NCBI GenBank assembly: GCA_019636795.1
Contig: JAHBWW010000005.1
Location: 1 to 64,000, forward strand
Origin: Phycisphaeraceae bacterium
Lineage (GTDB): Bacteria; Planctomycetota; Phycisphaerae; Phycisphaerales; UBA1924
Direction: 5' to 3'
Length of the DNA: 64,000 nucleotides
The notes beneath the pieces are model-generated. The model searched no databases, was not told the DNA's origin, and saw nothing but the letters and a program-made list of their open reading frames with translations. Positions within the stretch are counted from its first letter, which is position 1, and the number at the start of each line of letters is the position of its first letter. The translations under genes and the position numbers were made by a program. This document shows, piece after piece, positions 9,008-16,709 of this stretch.

Positions 9008-9018
9008 CCAGCATAGCA
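9008..9018 (-). promoter_or_regulatory. Candidate extended -10 promoter of dockerin gene
   Basis: TGCTATGCTGG on the minus strand fits an extended -10 (TGnTATnnT). It would give a 5' leader of about 70 bases before the ATG at 8930. The same 11-mer with one change precedes the other dockerin gene at 29.2 kb. No clear -35 is visible. Confidence 0.4.
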
Positions 9019-9197
9019 GAAAAACAGAAATGGCGGGTCATCAGAATTGAAAACCTGCTGAGTCTGCAAGCCGATCCGCAGGAAAGTTGTCTGCGGATTC
9101 ATCAATTCAGCATTGGGGGTGTTGAAGTACCGGCGGGGTTCATGCCCGATAAGCGCGCCATACCAGGCGGTGGCTGGCAATGATTGCCCCGAGACAC

Positions 9198-11096
9198 TCA
9201 GGAGTTTGCCCGGTCTCGGGCCGATCGTTCGGCGCGGCGGCGAGTGCCTTCGTCGAGGATGGCCTTGCGCAGGCGCACAACGCGGGGTGTGAGTTCGACG
9301 AGTTCGTCATCTTCGATATATTCGAGGGCCTGTTCGAGGCTCAGTTCGCGCGGGGCCTTGAGAGTGACGGTCGCTTCCTTGTTGGCGTTACGAACGTTGG
9401 AGAGGTGCTTGAGTCGGCAGATGTTGACGGGGATGTCGGTGTCGCGGTTGTGTTCGCCGACGACCTGGCCGGCGTAGACCTGATCGCCGGGGCGTACGAA
9501 GAGGACGCCGCGTTCATGCAGGAGTTCGCAGGCGTAGTGTGTGACCTGTCCGCCTTCGGTGGCGATCATGACGCCATTGATGCGGCGAAGTCGCTCTGAT
9601 GAAACAGGCTCGAAGCGTTCGAAGGTGTGGTGCATGATGGCTTCGCCCTGCGTCGCGTTGAGAACGCGTCCGCGCAGGCCGATGAGCGATCGGCTGGTCA
9701 TTTCAAAGACGCAATGTGCGATGCCGTCGGTTCGGCTTTCCATCTTGCGCAGGTTTCCCTTGCGTTCGCCGACGAGCTGCATGACCGAGCCGACGGTGGC
9801 TTCGGGGCAGTCGACGACGACTTCTTCGACGGGTTCGCAGAGGACGCCATCGATCTCGCGTTCGATGACGATGGGTCGCCCGATGGAGAGTTCGAATCCT
9901 TCGCGTCGCATGGTTTCGAGAAGGATGCCCAGGTGGAGAACGCCGCGACCCGAGACGACGAACTCGTCGGACCCGCGGCCCGGCGCGACGCGCAGTGCGA
10001 CGTTGTGTTCGAGTTCACGTTCGAGGCGAGCACGGATCTGGCGGCTGGTGACATATTGGCCGTCCTTGCCGCTCAGCGGGGAGTCGTTGATGCGGAAAGT
10101 CATGGAGATGGTGGGCTCGTCGACGATGACTGCGTCCATCGGATCCGGATGATCGGGGTCGCAGATGGTGTCGCCGATGTCGAGGTCGTCGATGCCTGAG
10201 AGGGCACAGAGGTCGCCTGCCTCGATGCGGTTGCGATCGACCTTGGACAGGCCGCTGAAGCCTTGGAGCGTCACGATCTTGGCGCGCGCGGTTGTGGTGG
10301 ATCCATCGGGCTGATGCTTGATGACCACGATGGGCTCGCCGACACGGATTGTGCCTTGATACACGCGTCCGACGCCGATTCGTCCGACATAGTCGGAGTA
10401 GTCGAGCGTGGTGATCTGCATGCGGAGGGGCTTTTCGATGTAGACATCGGGATGAGGGACGTGCTTGACGATGGCTTCGAAGACGGGGCGGAGATCGACC
10501 TTCTCGGTTGCGGGCCAGGTGTTGGAGGACCAGCCGTCGCGAGCCGAGGCATAGACGACGGGAAAGTCGAGGATGGAGTCGTCTTCAGCACCGAGGGCGA
10601 TGAGGAGGTCGAGAACTTCGCTGACGACGCGGTCGGGGTCGCCGTCGGGTCTATCGCATTTGTTGACGAGAACGACGGGCTTGAGTCCGGCTGCGAGGGC
10701 TTTGCCGAGCACGAAGCGAGTCTGTGGCATGGGGCCTTCGTAGGCGTCCACGACAAGGAGGCAACCGTCTGCCATATGCAGGACGCGCTCGACTTCGCCG
10801 CCGAAGTCGGCGTGGCCGGGGGTGTCGATGATGTTGATTCGGTACGGTCGGCCGTCTTCGGCTACATATGTGACGGCGCAGTTTTTGGCAAGAATGGTGA
10901 TGCCGCGTTCGCGTTCGAGGGGGTTGGAATCCATGATGAGGTCGTGCTGACCCCCGGCGAGTTTTTCGAGCTCGCCTGCGCGAAAGTTACCGGACTGCTT
11001 GAGCAGTTGGTCCACAAGCGATGTTTTGCCGTGGTCGACGTGCGCGATAATGGCGACATTGCGCAGCGATGAAACAGTGTCCGGGGTGGCAGGCAT
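9198..11096 (-). CDS. typA: Ribosome-associated translational GTPase TypA/BipA
   Basis: A 632-residue GTPase of the elongation-factor family that assists ribosome assembly and stress translation. The G motifs are clear: [15 protein letters not shown] (P-loop), ERERGITI (switch I), [14 protein letters not shown] (G3) and [10 protein letters not shown] (G4). The C-terminal part shows the EF-G-like domains and the BipA-specific segment ending in [13 protein letters not shown]. Length is normal for the family (about 610). The start [19 protein letters not shown] fits. It is divergent from the PEP-CTERM-like gene; about 240 bp of shared upstream DNA holds promoters for both, though none is obvious. 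Downstream it is separated by 267 bp from the dockerin gene. Confidence 0.95.
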   Translation of the reverse strand: MPATPDTVSSLRNVAIIAHVDHGKTSLVDQLLKQSGNFRAGELEKLAGGQHDLIMDSNPLERERGITILAKNCAVTYVAEDGRPYRINIIDTPGHADFGGEVERVLHMADGCLLVVDAYEGPMPQTRFVLGKALAAGLKPVVLVNKCDRPDGDPDRVVSEVLDLLIALGAEDDSILDFPVVYASARDGWSSNTWPATEKVDLRPVFEAIVKHVPHPDVYIEKPLRMQITTLDYSDYVGRIGVGRVYQGTIRVGEPIVVIKHQPDGSTTTARAKIVTLQGFSGLSKVDRNRIEAGDLCALSGIDDLDIGDTICDPDHPDPMDAVIVDEPTISMTFRINDSPLSGKDGQYVTSRQIRARLERELEHNVALRVAPGRGSDEFVVSGRGVLHLGILLETMRREGFELSIGRPIVIEREIDGVLCEPVEEVVVDCPEATVGSVMQLVGERKGNLRKMESRTDGIAHCVFEMTSRSLIGLRGRVLNATQGEAIMHHTFERFEPVSSERLRRINGVMIATEGGQVTHYACELLHERGVLFVRPGDQVYAGQVVGEHNRDTDIPVNICRLKHLSNVRNANKEATVTLKAPRELSLEQALEYIEDDELVELTPRVVRLRKAILDEGTRRRAERSARDRANS

Positions 11097-11332
11097 GAAT
11101 GGGGCTCGCGAGTTTCAGTTTCGGCCGGGGGTGCGGGGAAGGGCAGGCCGAACGGGAGTATAGGACGATCACTGAGGGTGAGCGAGTTTCCCAGATTCCC
11201 CGATCATCACGGGCATCGCCGGGGGATAGATGGAATTTGTCATTCGGTGGCATGCTTGCCGGGCAGAGGGTCTGTTGTCGGGGTGCAAATGGGCCAGGAA
11301 CCCGTTGCGCTACTAGACACGGAGAATCTGAG

Positions 11333-12118
11333 ATGAAGCACGTCGTTCTTGCAGGACTGGTGAGCGCGGTTACATCAGTGGCATCGGCCGATATCGTGAA
11401 CTTTTACTCGAACGACTTCGAGTCAGCATCGAAAGTCGGGCCAGAGTGGGTCTCCAACCCCGTCTGGAACACCACCACCAACTTCAGCGGATTCATAGGG
11501 CGCTTTACGCAAGAGACGCATGTGCTACAGCTAGCGGCGCTGCACCCGCACAAGCCGAACGGTGGCGGGGACCAGGGTGGCGGCAATGGAGGTGATCCGG
11601 GTGATGGTGGCTCGGGCAATGGTGGAGATCAGGGCGGCGGGCCTGGCGGTTCGGGAGGCAGCGGAGGCCCGCTTGGCGGCGGGCGCACAGCGACGACGCG
11701 CTACACCCTCGAGTTTGATCTCTACCTGATTGATTCGTGGGACGGCGGGTTTGCGGGTGCATACGGGCCAGATTATTTCGGCGTGCGGGTCAATGGCGAC
11801 CTATTGCTCTGGGAGACGTTTCACAGCGTCAAGATTGAGCAGAACTTCATACAGCCGACACTGGGACCGGTGCATCTTGGGTTCAACAGTGCGTACAAGG
11901 ACTCGATCTTCAGGAATATCGCGCTGGAATTCGAACTGTCGCGCGATGTGGACGTGATTCGAATCGAGTTCATCGGCGCGCCATCGAGCAATAACCTCAA
12001 TGACGAGTCGTGGGCGATTGACAACGTGCATGTCGGGGCCCATATGGTGCCGGCACCGGGGGTGCTTGCGATTGGGGCTGGTGTGCTCGGGCTGGGGCTT
12101 CGTCGTCGACGTGGTTGA
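11333..12118 (+). CDS. Secreted PEP-CTERM-like protein
   Basis: A 261-residue protein with an N-terminal signal peptide (MKHVVLAGLVSAVTSVASA) and a C-terminal sorting-type tail: VPAPG, a hydrophobic stretch LAIGAGVLGLGL, then RRRRG. This layout resembles PEP-CTERM substrates, which are processed by exosortase-type enzymes. Between them lies a beta-rich region containing FDLYLIDSWDG and ESWAIDNVHVG, and a Gly/Asn/Asp-rich stretch of roughly 45 residues that looks like a flexible linker. The ATG at 11333 follows a GGAG ribosome site; the frame extends upstream but has no signal peptide there. No exosortase gene is in the window. Function unknown, probably a surface or matrix protein. Confidence 0.8.
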   Translation: MKHVVLAGLVSAVTSVASADIVNFYSNDFESASKVGPEWVSNPVWNTTTNFSGFIGRFTQETHVLQLAALHPHKPNGGGDQGGGNGGDPGDGGSGNGGDQGGGPGGSGGSGGPLGGGRTATTRYTLEFDLYLIDSWDGGFAGAYGPDYFGVRVNGDLLLWETFHSVKIEQNFIQPTLGPVHLGFNSAYKDSIFRNIALEFELSRDVDVIRIEFIGAPSSNNLNDESWAIDNVHVGAHMVPAPGVLAIGAGVLGLGLRRRRG

Positions 12119-12144
12119 ACCGAACCCGCTGCGGCGAGTTCGGT
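12119..12144. terminator. Possible hairpin between convergent genes
   Basis: Seven-base arms ACCGAAC / GTTCGGT enclose a GC-rich loop, just after the PEP-CTERM-like stop and before the convergent DUF3592-type gene. No T run follows, so terminator function is weakly supported. Confidence 0.3.
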
Positions 12145-12154
12145 ACGACGAGGG

Positions 12155-12637
12155 TCAGCCGAACGACGATAAACCCTGAGCGATGCCGAATCCGACGCCA
12201 ACGAGGATCAGAATTGACGCGATCAGCAAGCCATCGGTTGTGATCTCGAGGCAGGCGCGATTTGGATCGACCGGGTCAAAATGCACCTGGACACTGTCGC
12301 CGACCGCGTAGGGTGCGATTTTCGCCTCGGACCAATCCTTGACGGAATAGCCGGTATCTGCGACGGGCGAGATCTTCTTGCCGGTGTAAAGCAGGCCATT
12401 GACTTCGTAGTCGTATTCGATCGCGGGCATCCAGACTCCGCCGGGCTCGCTGCCTGGAGATGGGCTCCAGACGAGTTCTGCGCGCCGGATGATGCCGAGC
12501 GTCGTCGGCCAGTGTCGGGCGGCTTGTGCCAGGTACATGATGCGCGCGAACAAGACGACGCCCGTCCCGCCAAAGATCAGTGCGATCGCTGCTGGCATGT
12601 ACGCTCTGAGAAACTCATGCACCGCATCGAAGTCCAT
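12155..12637 (-). CDS. DUF3592-type membrane protein
   Basis: A 160-residue protein with one hydrophobic segment near each end (about residues 15-38 and 137-155) and a soluble beta-rich loop between them. The loop reads like DUF3592 proteins: PTTLGIIRRAEL, IEYDYEVNGLLYTGKKISP, and YAVGDSVQVHFDPVDPNRAC. The function of this family is not established. The gene is convergent with the PEP-CTERM-like gene and is 147 bp downstream of the heme oxygenase gene on the same strand; co-transcription is possible but the gap argues for its own promoter. Confidence 0.7.
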   Translation of the reverse strand: MDFDAVHEFLRAYMPAAIALIFGGTGVVLFARIMYLAQAARHWPTTLGIIRRAELVWSPSPGSEPGGVWMPAIEYDYEVNGLLYTGKKISPVADTGYSVKDWSEAKIAPYAVGDSVQVHFDPVDPNRACLEITTDGLLIASILILVGVGFGIAQGLSSFG

Positions 12638-12783
12638 GCCAGCAACATCGGACGTTCGCAGTCCCGGGTACGTTGGGAGTGTGTGCGGATCATCTTCTTG
12701 CCCACCTGAGCGAGCGCACAGTCGGCATGGCCTCTCACAAGCGAGAACAAGTGTTGAGATTCGAGCGTTATCGGCTCGCCAGA

Positions 12784-13416
12784 TTAAACGGCTGCGGGAG
12801 TGTCGGCGAGCGAAGCGTGAACTTCATCGCTGACATCCGCGATCGCGCGGAACATGAACTCTGCGCCTGCGACGACCGAAGCCCAATGGGGCTGGGGAAC
12901 TGCATCGAGCGCCTCGCGGAAGGCTGCCCACTTGGCGGGCTGCCCTTCGCCGTATGGGTCGAAGTAGGACAGGCCGGGGAGCGCGGGGGAGAGTTGAAGG
13001 GCCTTTGACAGAGCGCGAGCGATGAAGCGGTTGCCGTTCATGCTGCCTTCGAGGACGTACAGCGAGCCCGCAGCGGTTGCAGGATCGCGCTGGGCGTTCT
13101 GGTGCAGCGTTGCGATGAGCGCCTGCGTGCCCGGCATCGGTGCCCGCGAGCCATCGGGATCGAGCACGGCGACATCGTTACTCAATCGACCTGAGTGCTG
13201 AGCGGTGTGCTGTGCCAGCGGAGCGATGGCTTCATGGTTTGCGTGAGTGCCGATGGCATCTTCGAGGGCCTTGTGAATGTGCGCGAGCTGCGACAGGTAG
13301 GAAGCCAGTCGGGTGCGTGTCGTTCGGCCGGTGACGAACTCGACTTGGAGGGGTCGTTTTTCGGCATATGTGTGCAGTTCGCGGGTGTCTTCGCGGAGCA
13401 TTTGCGGCAGGGCCAT
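12784..13416 (-). CDS. Heme oxygenase-like protein
   Basis: A 210-residue mostly helical protein matching biliverdin-producing heme oxygenases, which open heme to release iron. The N-terminal LREDTRELHTYAEKRPLQ holds the likely heme-coordinating His, and LYVLEGSMNGNRFIAR corresponds to the distal-helix YVLEGSxxGGxxI segment of the bacterial family (the usual second Gly is Asn here). The ATG at 13416 is used because family similarity begins with MALPQMLREDTRE; an upstream in-frame extension lacks support. The rhamnosidase gene is divergent. A Fur-box-like sequence lies upstream, in keeping with iron control of such enzymes. It could also serve bilin synthesis for a photoreceptor, but no phytochrome is in the window. 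Confidence 0.75.
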   Translation of the reverse strand: MALPQMLREDTRELHTYAEKRPLQVEFVTGRTTRTRLASYLSQLAHIHKALEDAIGTHANHEAIAPLAQHTAQHSGRLSNDVAVLDPDGSRAPMPGTQALIATLHQNAQRDPATAAGSLYVLEGSMNGNRFIARALSKALQLSPALPGLSYFDPYGEGQPAKWAAFREALDAVPQPHWASVVAGAEFMFRAIADVSDEVHASLADTPAAV

Positions 13417-13463
13417 GAATGTACCTCTATAGCGTGGAGACGGAGACCTCACCGGGCATTGGT

Positions 13464-13482
13464 GCAACTGAGTCTCATTCTC
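13464..13482 (-). promoter_or_regulatory. Possible Fur-box-like site upstream of heme oxygenase
   Basis: GAGAATGAGACTCAGTTGC on the minus strand matches the classical 19-bp Fur consensus (GATAATGATAATCATTATC) at 13 of 19 positions. It lies about 50 bp upstream of the heme oxygenase start. A chance match is quite possible. Confidence 0.25.
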
Positions 13483-13589
13483 GCTGATATGGTAGTCTCG
13501 GTGCCCAAACGGTCAAGGCGGGCTCGGGGACTCTGTACACTCACGCAGCGGCGAGCCAAATGTGTCGAACCGCAAAGGGGAATCAGGCA

Positions 13590-16541
13590 ATGAGGAATAT
13601 CTCTTGGTCGGGGATTGCGCAGATGGCGGTGCTCTTTGCAGCTGTGTTGTGCGGGTCGTCGGCGAGCGCCCAGATTGTGGCAGAGACATTGCGATGCGAG
13701 TATCTGACCGATCCGCTGGCGATTGAAGAGCCCAAGCCCCGACTGAGTTGGACGCTTCGTGCGCACGATCGCGGGCAATGGCAGACCGCCTATCGCGTGG
13801 TTGTTGCTTCAAGCAAGGAGAACCTGGCGGGCGGCAACTGGGACGTGTGGGACTCGGGTCGAGTCGAATCGAGCCAGACTGCGCATGTCGAGTTTGGCGG
13901 GCGGGTTCTGGTCTCGCGCGAACGTTGTTTCTGGAAGGTGATGGCGTGGGATCGTGACGGCGCGGCGGGGCCTTGGAGCGAGGTCGCGTTTTGGGAGATG
14001 GGTTTGCTGCGGCCAGAAGACTGGGTCGCGCAATGGATCGAAGCGGAGCCTCGCGCGATCGATATCGAAATCGTCAAGGCGGAGTACTGCACGCTCGATG
14101 GCAGCGTTCGGCGCGATGTGACGGCGTTGGTCGCCTCGCTGGTTGCCAAAGGCGAGTCATGGACGGCGAGCAACGAGGCGCTGGGCGGAGATCCGGCGTA
14201 TGGCGTGCGCAAGCGGCTGGAAGTGAGGTGTCGAATCGGTGAGGCCGAGGTTATTGCACATTGCGCGGAGAACGCGCGCGTCATGTTGCCGCAACATCGG
14301 TATCCATATTTGCGCAGGACGTTTGAGGTGGATCGTTCGGTGCGCAGCGCGAGGTTGTACGCTACGGCGCTGGGTGTCTATGAGATGCAGATCAACGGCC
14401 AGCGTGTCGGCGATCATCACCTTGCGCCGGGCTGGACCGACTACCGCAAGCGAGTGCGATATCAGGTGTTTGATGTGACGGAACAGTTGAAGACAGGTGA
14501 CAACGTGATTGGCGCAATGGTTGGCCCGGGGTGGTTCGCGGGGCGAGCGGGGCTGTTTCACGCTCGGGCTTTCTATGGCTCGACTCCTGCACTGCTGGCT
14601 CAACTGGAAGTGACTTATGAGGACGGCTCAGTCGAACGTGTGGTCACTGACGGCTTGTGGCGTCGTCACGACGGCCCTCTACTGGCTGCCGACCTTATGG
14701 ATGGCGAGACGCATGATGCGACGGCGGAGATTGTCGAGTGGTCGACGCCAGCGGTGAGCGATGCAGCGTGGGAGACTGTGCAGACGCGCGAGGAGAACCG
14801 CACGCTCGTGACTGAGGTCGATCAGCCGGTGCGAGTGGTGGCGTTGCTGCCGGCGAGATCGGTGACTGAACCGATTGCGGGGCGGTATACGTTTGATCTG
14901 GGGCAGAATATGGTCGGCGTCGTGCGGCTGCGTGTTACTGCGCCGCGTGGGACTGTGATCACGATTCGACATGCGGAGATGCTCAATCCAGACGGAACGA
15001 TCTATACCGCTAACCTGCGTGGTGCCGCGGCTACGGATGTGTATATCTGTCGTGGTGATGGTGTCGAGGAGTGGCAGCCTCGGTTCACGTTTCACGGGTT
15101 TCGCTATGTTGAGTTGGAGGGCCTGCCCACCGAGCCTGGGCTCGGCACAGTGACGGGCATGGTGCTTGCCACCGATCTGCCGGAGGCTGGAACATTTGCG
15201 TGCTCGGATGACGCTTTGAATCAGCTGCACTCAAATATTGTGTGGGGGTTCAGGGGCAATGCGTTGAGTATTCCGACGGACTGTCCGCAGCGAGACGAAC
15301 GTATGGGATGGATGGGTGATGCCCAGGTCTTTGCGCCCACGGCTGCGTACATCACCGATGTGGCAGCCTTCATGTCCAAGTGGATGACGGACGTGCGCGA
15401 TGCACAGCGTGCGGATGGTGCGCATGCTGATGTAGCGCCAGTGATGCATGGGCTCAACTACGGCACACCTGCGTGGGGCGACGCGGGCACCATTGTGCCC
15501 TGGTCTGTGTATCAGGCCTTTGGTGACACTCGCATTCTGGAACGCAATATCGAGTCGATGGTCCGCTGGGTCGAATGGAGTCATCAGAACAGTACGGATC
15601 TCATTCGCGACAAGGCGCGTGGCAATGACTATGGCGACTGGCTGAGCGTCAATGCGAATACGCCTAAGGACCTGATCGGTACCGCGTACTTCGCTCACTC
15701 GACCGACATTACGGCTCGTGCGCTGCGTGTGCTCGGGCGCGATGCTGAGGCTGAGGAGCATGAGCAACTCTTCGACTCGATTCGTGCAGCGTTTGCAAGA
15801 CGCTACATCGACAGCGACGGTCGCGTAGCGGGGCAGACGCAGTGCGGGTATCTGCTTGCGCTGCGATTCGGGCTTGTGCCTCAAGATTTGCGCGAGGCGG
15901 CATTCGGTCATCTTGTGCACGACCTTGAGTCTCGTGACTGGCATCTATCGACGGGTTTTGTCGGCGTATCGCACCTGCTTGCGGTGCTGTCCGAGGGCGG
16001 GCGCGATGATCTTGCGTATCGCCTGTTGATGCAGGATACATTTCCGTCGTGGCTCTTCTCGGTTCGGCATGGTGCGACAACGATCTGGGAGCGGTGGGAC
16101 GGCTGGACGCCGGAGGGGGGAGTCCATCCGGATCCTGGAATGAACTCGTTCAATCACTTCGCGTTCGGCTCTTGTGGCGCGTGGATGTATGAGGCGGTGG
16201 GGGGCATCGCGCGCCCGAGCGGAGAGGCAGGTTTTGCTCGCCTTGAGGTTCGGCCGCGCGTGGAAGGGCCATTGGATTGGGTGCGCGCGAGTCACAATTC
16301 GATTCAGGGCCGAATCGAGACAGAATGGCGGCGCGATGGAGAGCGACTGATGCTCAGCGTGACTGTGCCGGTGAACACGACAGCGCGCGTGCTGATTCCT
16401 GCCGATGCGGCGAGCGATGTGCTCGAATCAGGTGTAGCGCTCGTCGATGCGCCGGGTGTCGAGATGCTTGGGCGCGAGGCTGGCGCGGTCGTGGTGCGTG
16501 TCGGGTCGGGGCGGTACGACTTCGTTTCGCGGATTCGATGA
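13590..16541 (+). CDS. Secreted GH78 alpha-L-rhamnosidase
   Basis: A 983-residue enzyme releasing terminal L-rhamnose from polysaccharides or glycosides. A signal peptide covers about residues 1-27 (MAVLFAAVLCGSSASAQ). The order follows the family: an N-terminal Ig-like domain (RLSWTLRAHDRGQWQTAYRV), a beta-sandwich with YEMQINGQRVGDHHLAPGWT, then the catalytic (alpha/alpha)6 barrel with PTDCPQRDERMGWMGDAQVF carrying acidic catalytic residues, and ATTIWERWDGWTPEGG nearer the C-terminus. Length is typical. The ATG at 13590 follows a GGGG ribosome site and starts the signal peptide; an ATG 30 bp upstream is in frame. No transporter or rhamnose catabolic genes are adjacent. The 3' end is overlapped by ccoS on the other strand. 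Confidence 0.93.
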   Translation: MRNISWSGIAQMAVLFAAVLCGSSASAQIVAETLRCEYLTDPLAIEEPKPRLSWTLRAHDRGQWQTAYRVVVASSKENLAGGNWDVWDSGRVESSQTAHVEFGGRVLVSRERCFWKVMAWDRDGAAGPWSEVAFWEMGLLRPEDWVAQWIEAEPRAIDIEIVKAEYCTLDGSVRRDVTALVASLVAKGESWTASNEALGGDPAYGVRKRLEVRCRIGEAEVIAHCAENARVMLPQHRYPYLRRTFEVDRSVRSARLYATALGVYEMQINGQRVGDHHLAPGWTDYRKRVRYQVFDVTEQLKTGDNVIGAMVGPGWFAGRAGLFHARAFYGSTPALLAQLEVTYEDGSVERVVTDGLWRRHDGPLLAADLMDGETHDATAEIVEWSTPAVSDAAWETVQTREENRTLVTEVDQPVRVVALLPARSVTEPIAGRYTFDLGQNMVGVVRLRVTAPRGTVITIRHAEMLNPDGTIYTANLRGAAATDVYICRGDGVEEWQPRFTFHGFRYVELEGLPTEPGLGTVTGMVLATDLPEAGTFACSDDALNQLHSNIVWGFRGNALSIPTDCPQRDERMGWMGDAQVFAPTAAYITDVAAFMSKWMTDVRDAQRADGAHADVAPVMHGLNYGTPAWGDAGTIVPWSVYQAFGDTRILERNIESMVRWVEWSHQNSTDLIRDKARGNDYGDWLSVNANTPKDLIGTAYFAHSTDITARALRVLGRDAEAEEHEQLFDSIRAAFARRYIDSDGRVAGQTQCGYLLALRFGLVPQDLREAAFGHLVHDLESRDWHLSTGFVGVSHLLAVLSEGGRDDLAYRLLMQDTFPSWLFSVRHGATTIWERWDGWTPEGGVHPDPGMNSFNHFAFGSCGAWMYEAVGGIARPSGEAGFARLEVRPRVEGPLDWVRASHNSIQGRIETEWRRDGERLMLSVTVPVNTTARVLIPADAASDVLESGVALVDAPGVEMLGREAGAVVVRVGSGRYDFVSRIR

Positions 16542-16709
16542 GTTCGGCAGTCCGTTGGGTGTGCGAGGCTGAACATCCTCGAACAGCATGCGCATCGGTG
16601 GGGTATCGAGGTCGTCGTACTGGCCCTGCCTGAGCGACCAGATACAAGCGACAAGCGCTGCGATGCCCAGGAGAAGCGCAAGCGGGATGAGCAGAAAAAG
16701 CACGCTCAT
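16428..16709 (-). CDS. ccoS: cbb3 oxidase maturation protein CcoS, long tail
   Basis: A 93-residue protein whose first 40 residues match CcoS: MSVLFLLIPLALLLGIAALV (single membrane segment) followed by WSLRQGQYDDLDTPPMRMLF, the family hallmark. CcoS is needed to insert cofactors into the cbb3 oxidase. The start overlaps the ccoI stop by four bases (ATGA), as expected for the last gene of the cluster. The remaining 45 or so residues are Pro/Arg/His-rich and unlike the family (usually 50-70 residues); that tail is encoded antisense to the last 114 bp of the rhamnosidase gene, so the frame may simply run until it meets a stop. Confidence 0.85.
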   Translation of the reverse strand: MSVLFLLIPLALLLGIAALVACIWSLRQGQYDDLDTPPMRMLFEDVQPRTPNGLPNSSNPRNEVVPPRPDTHHDRASLAPKHLDTRRIDERYT

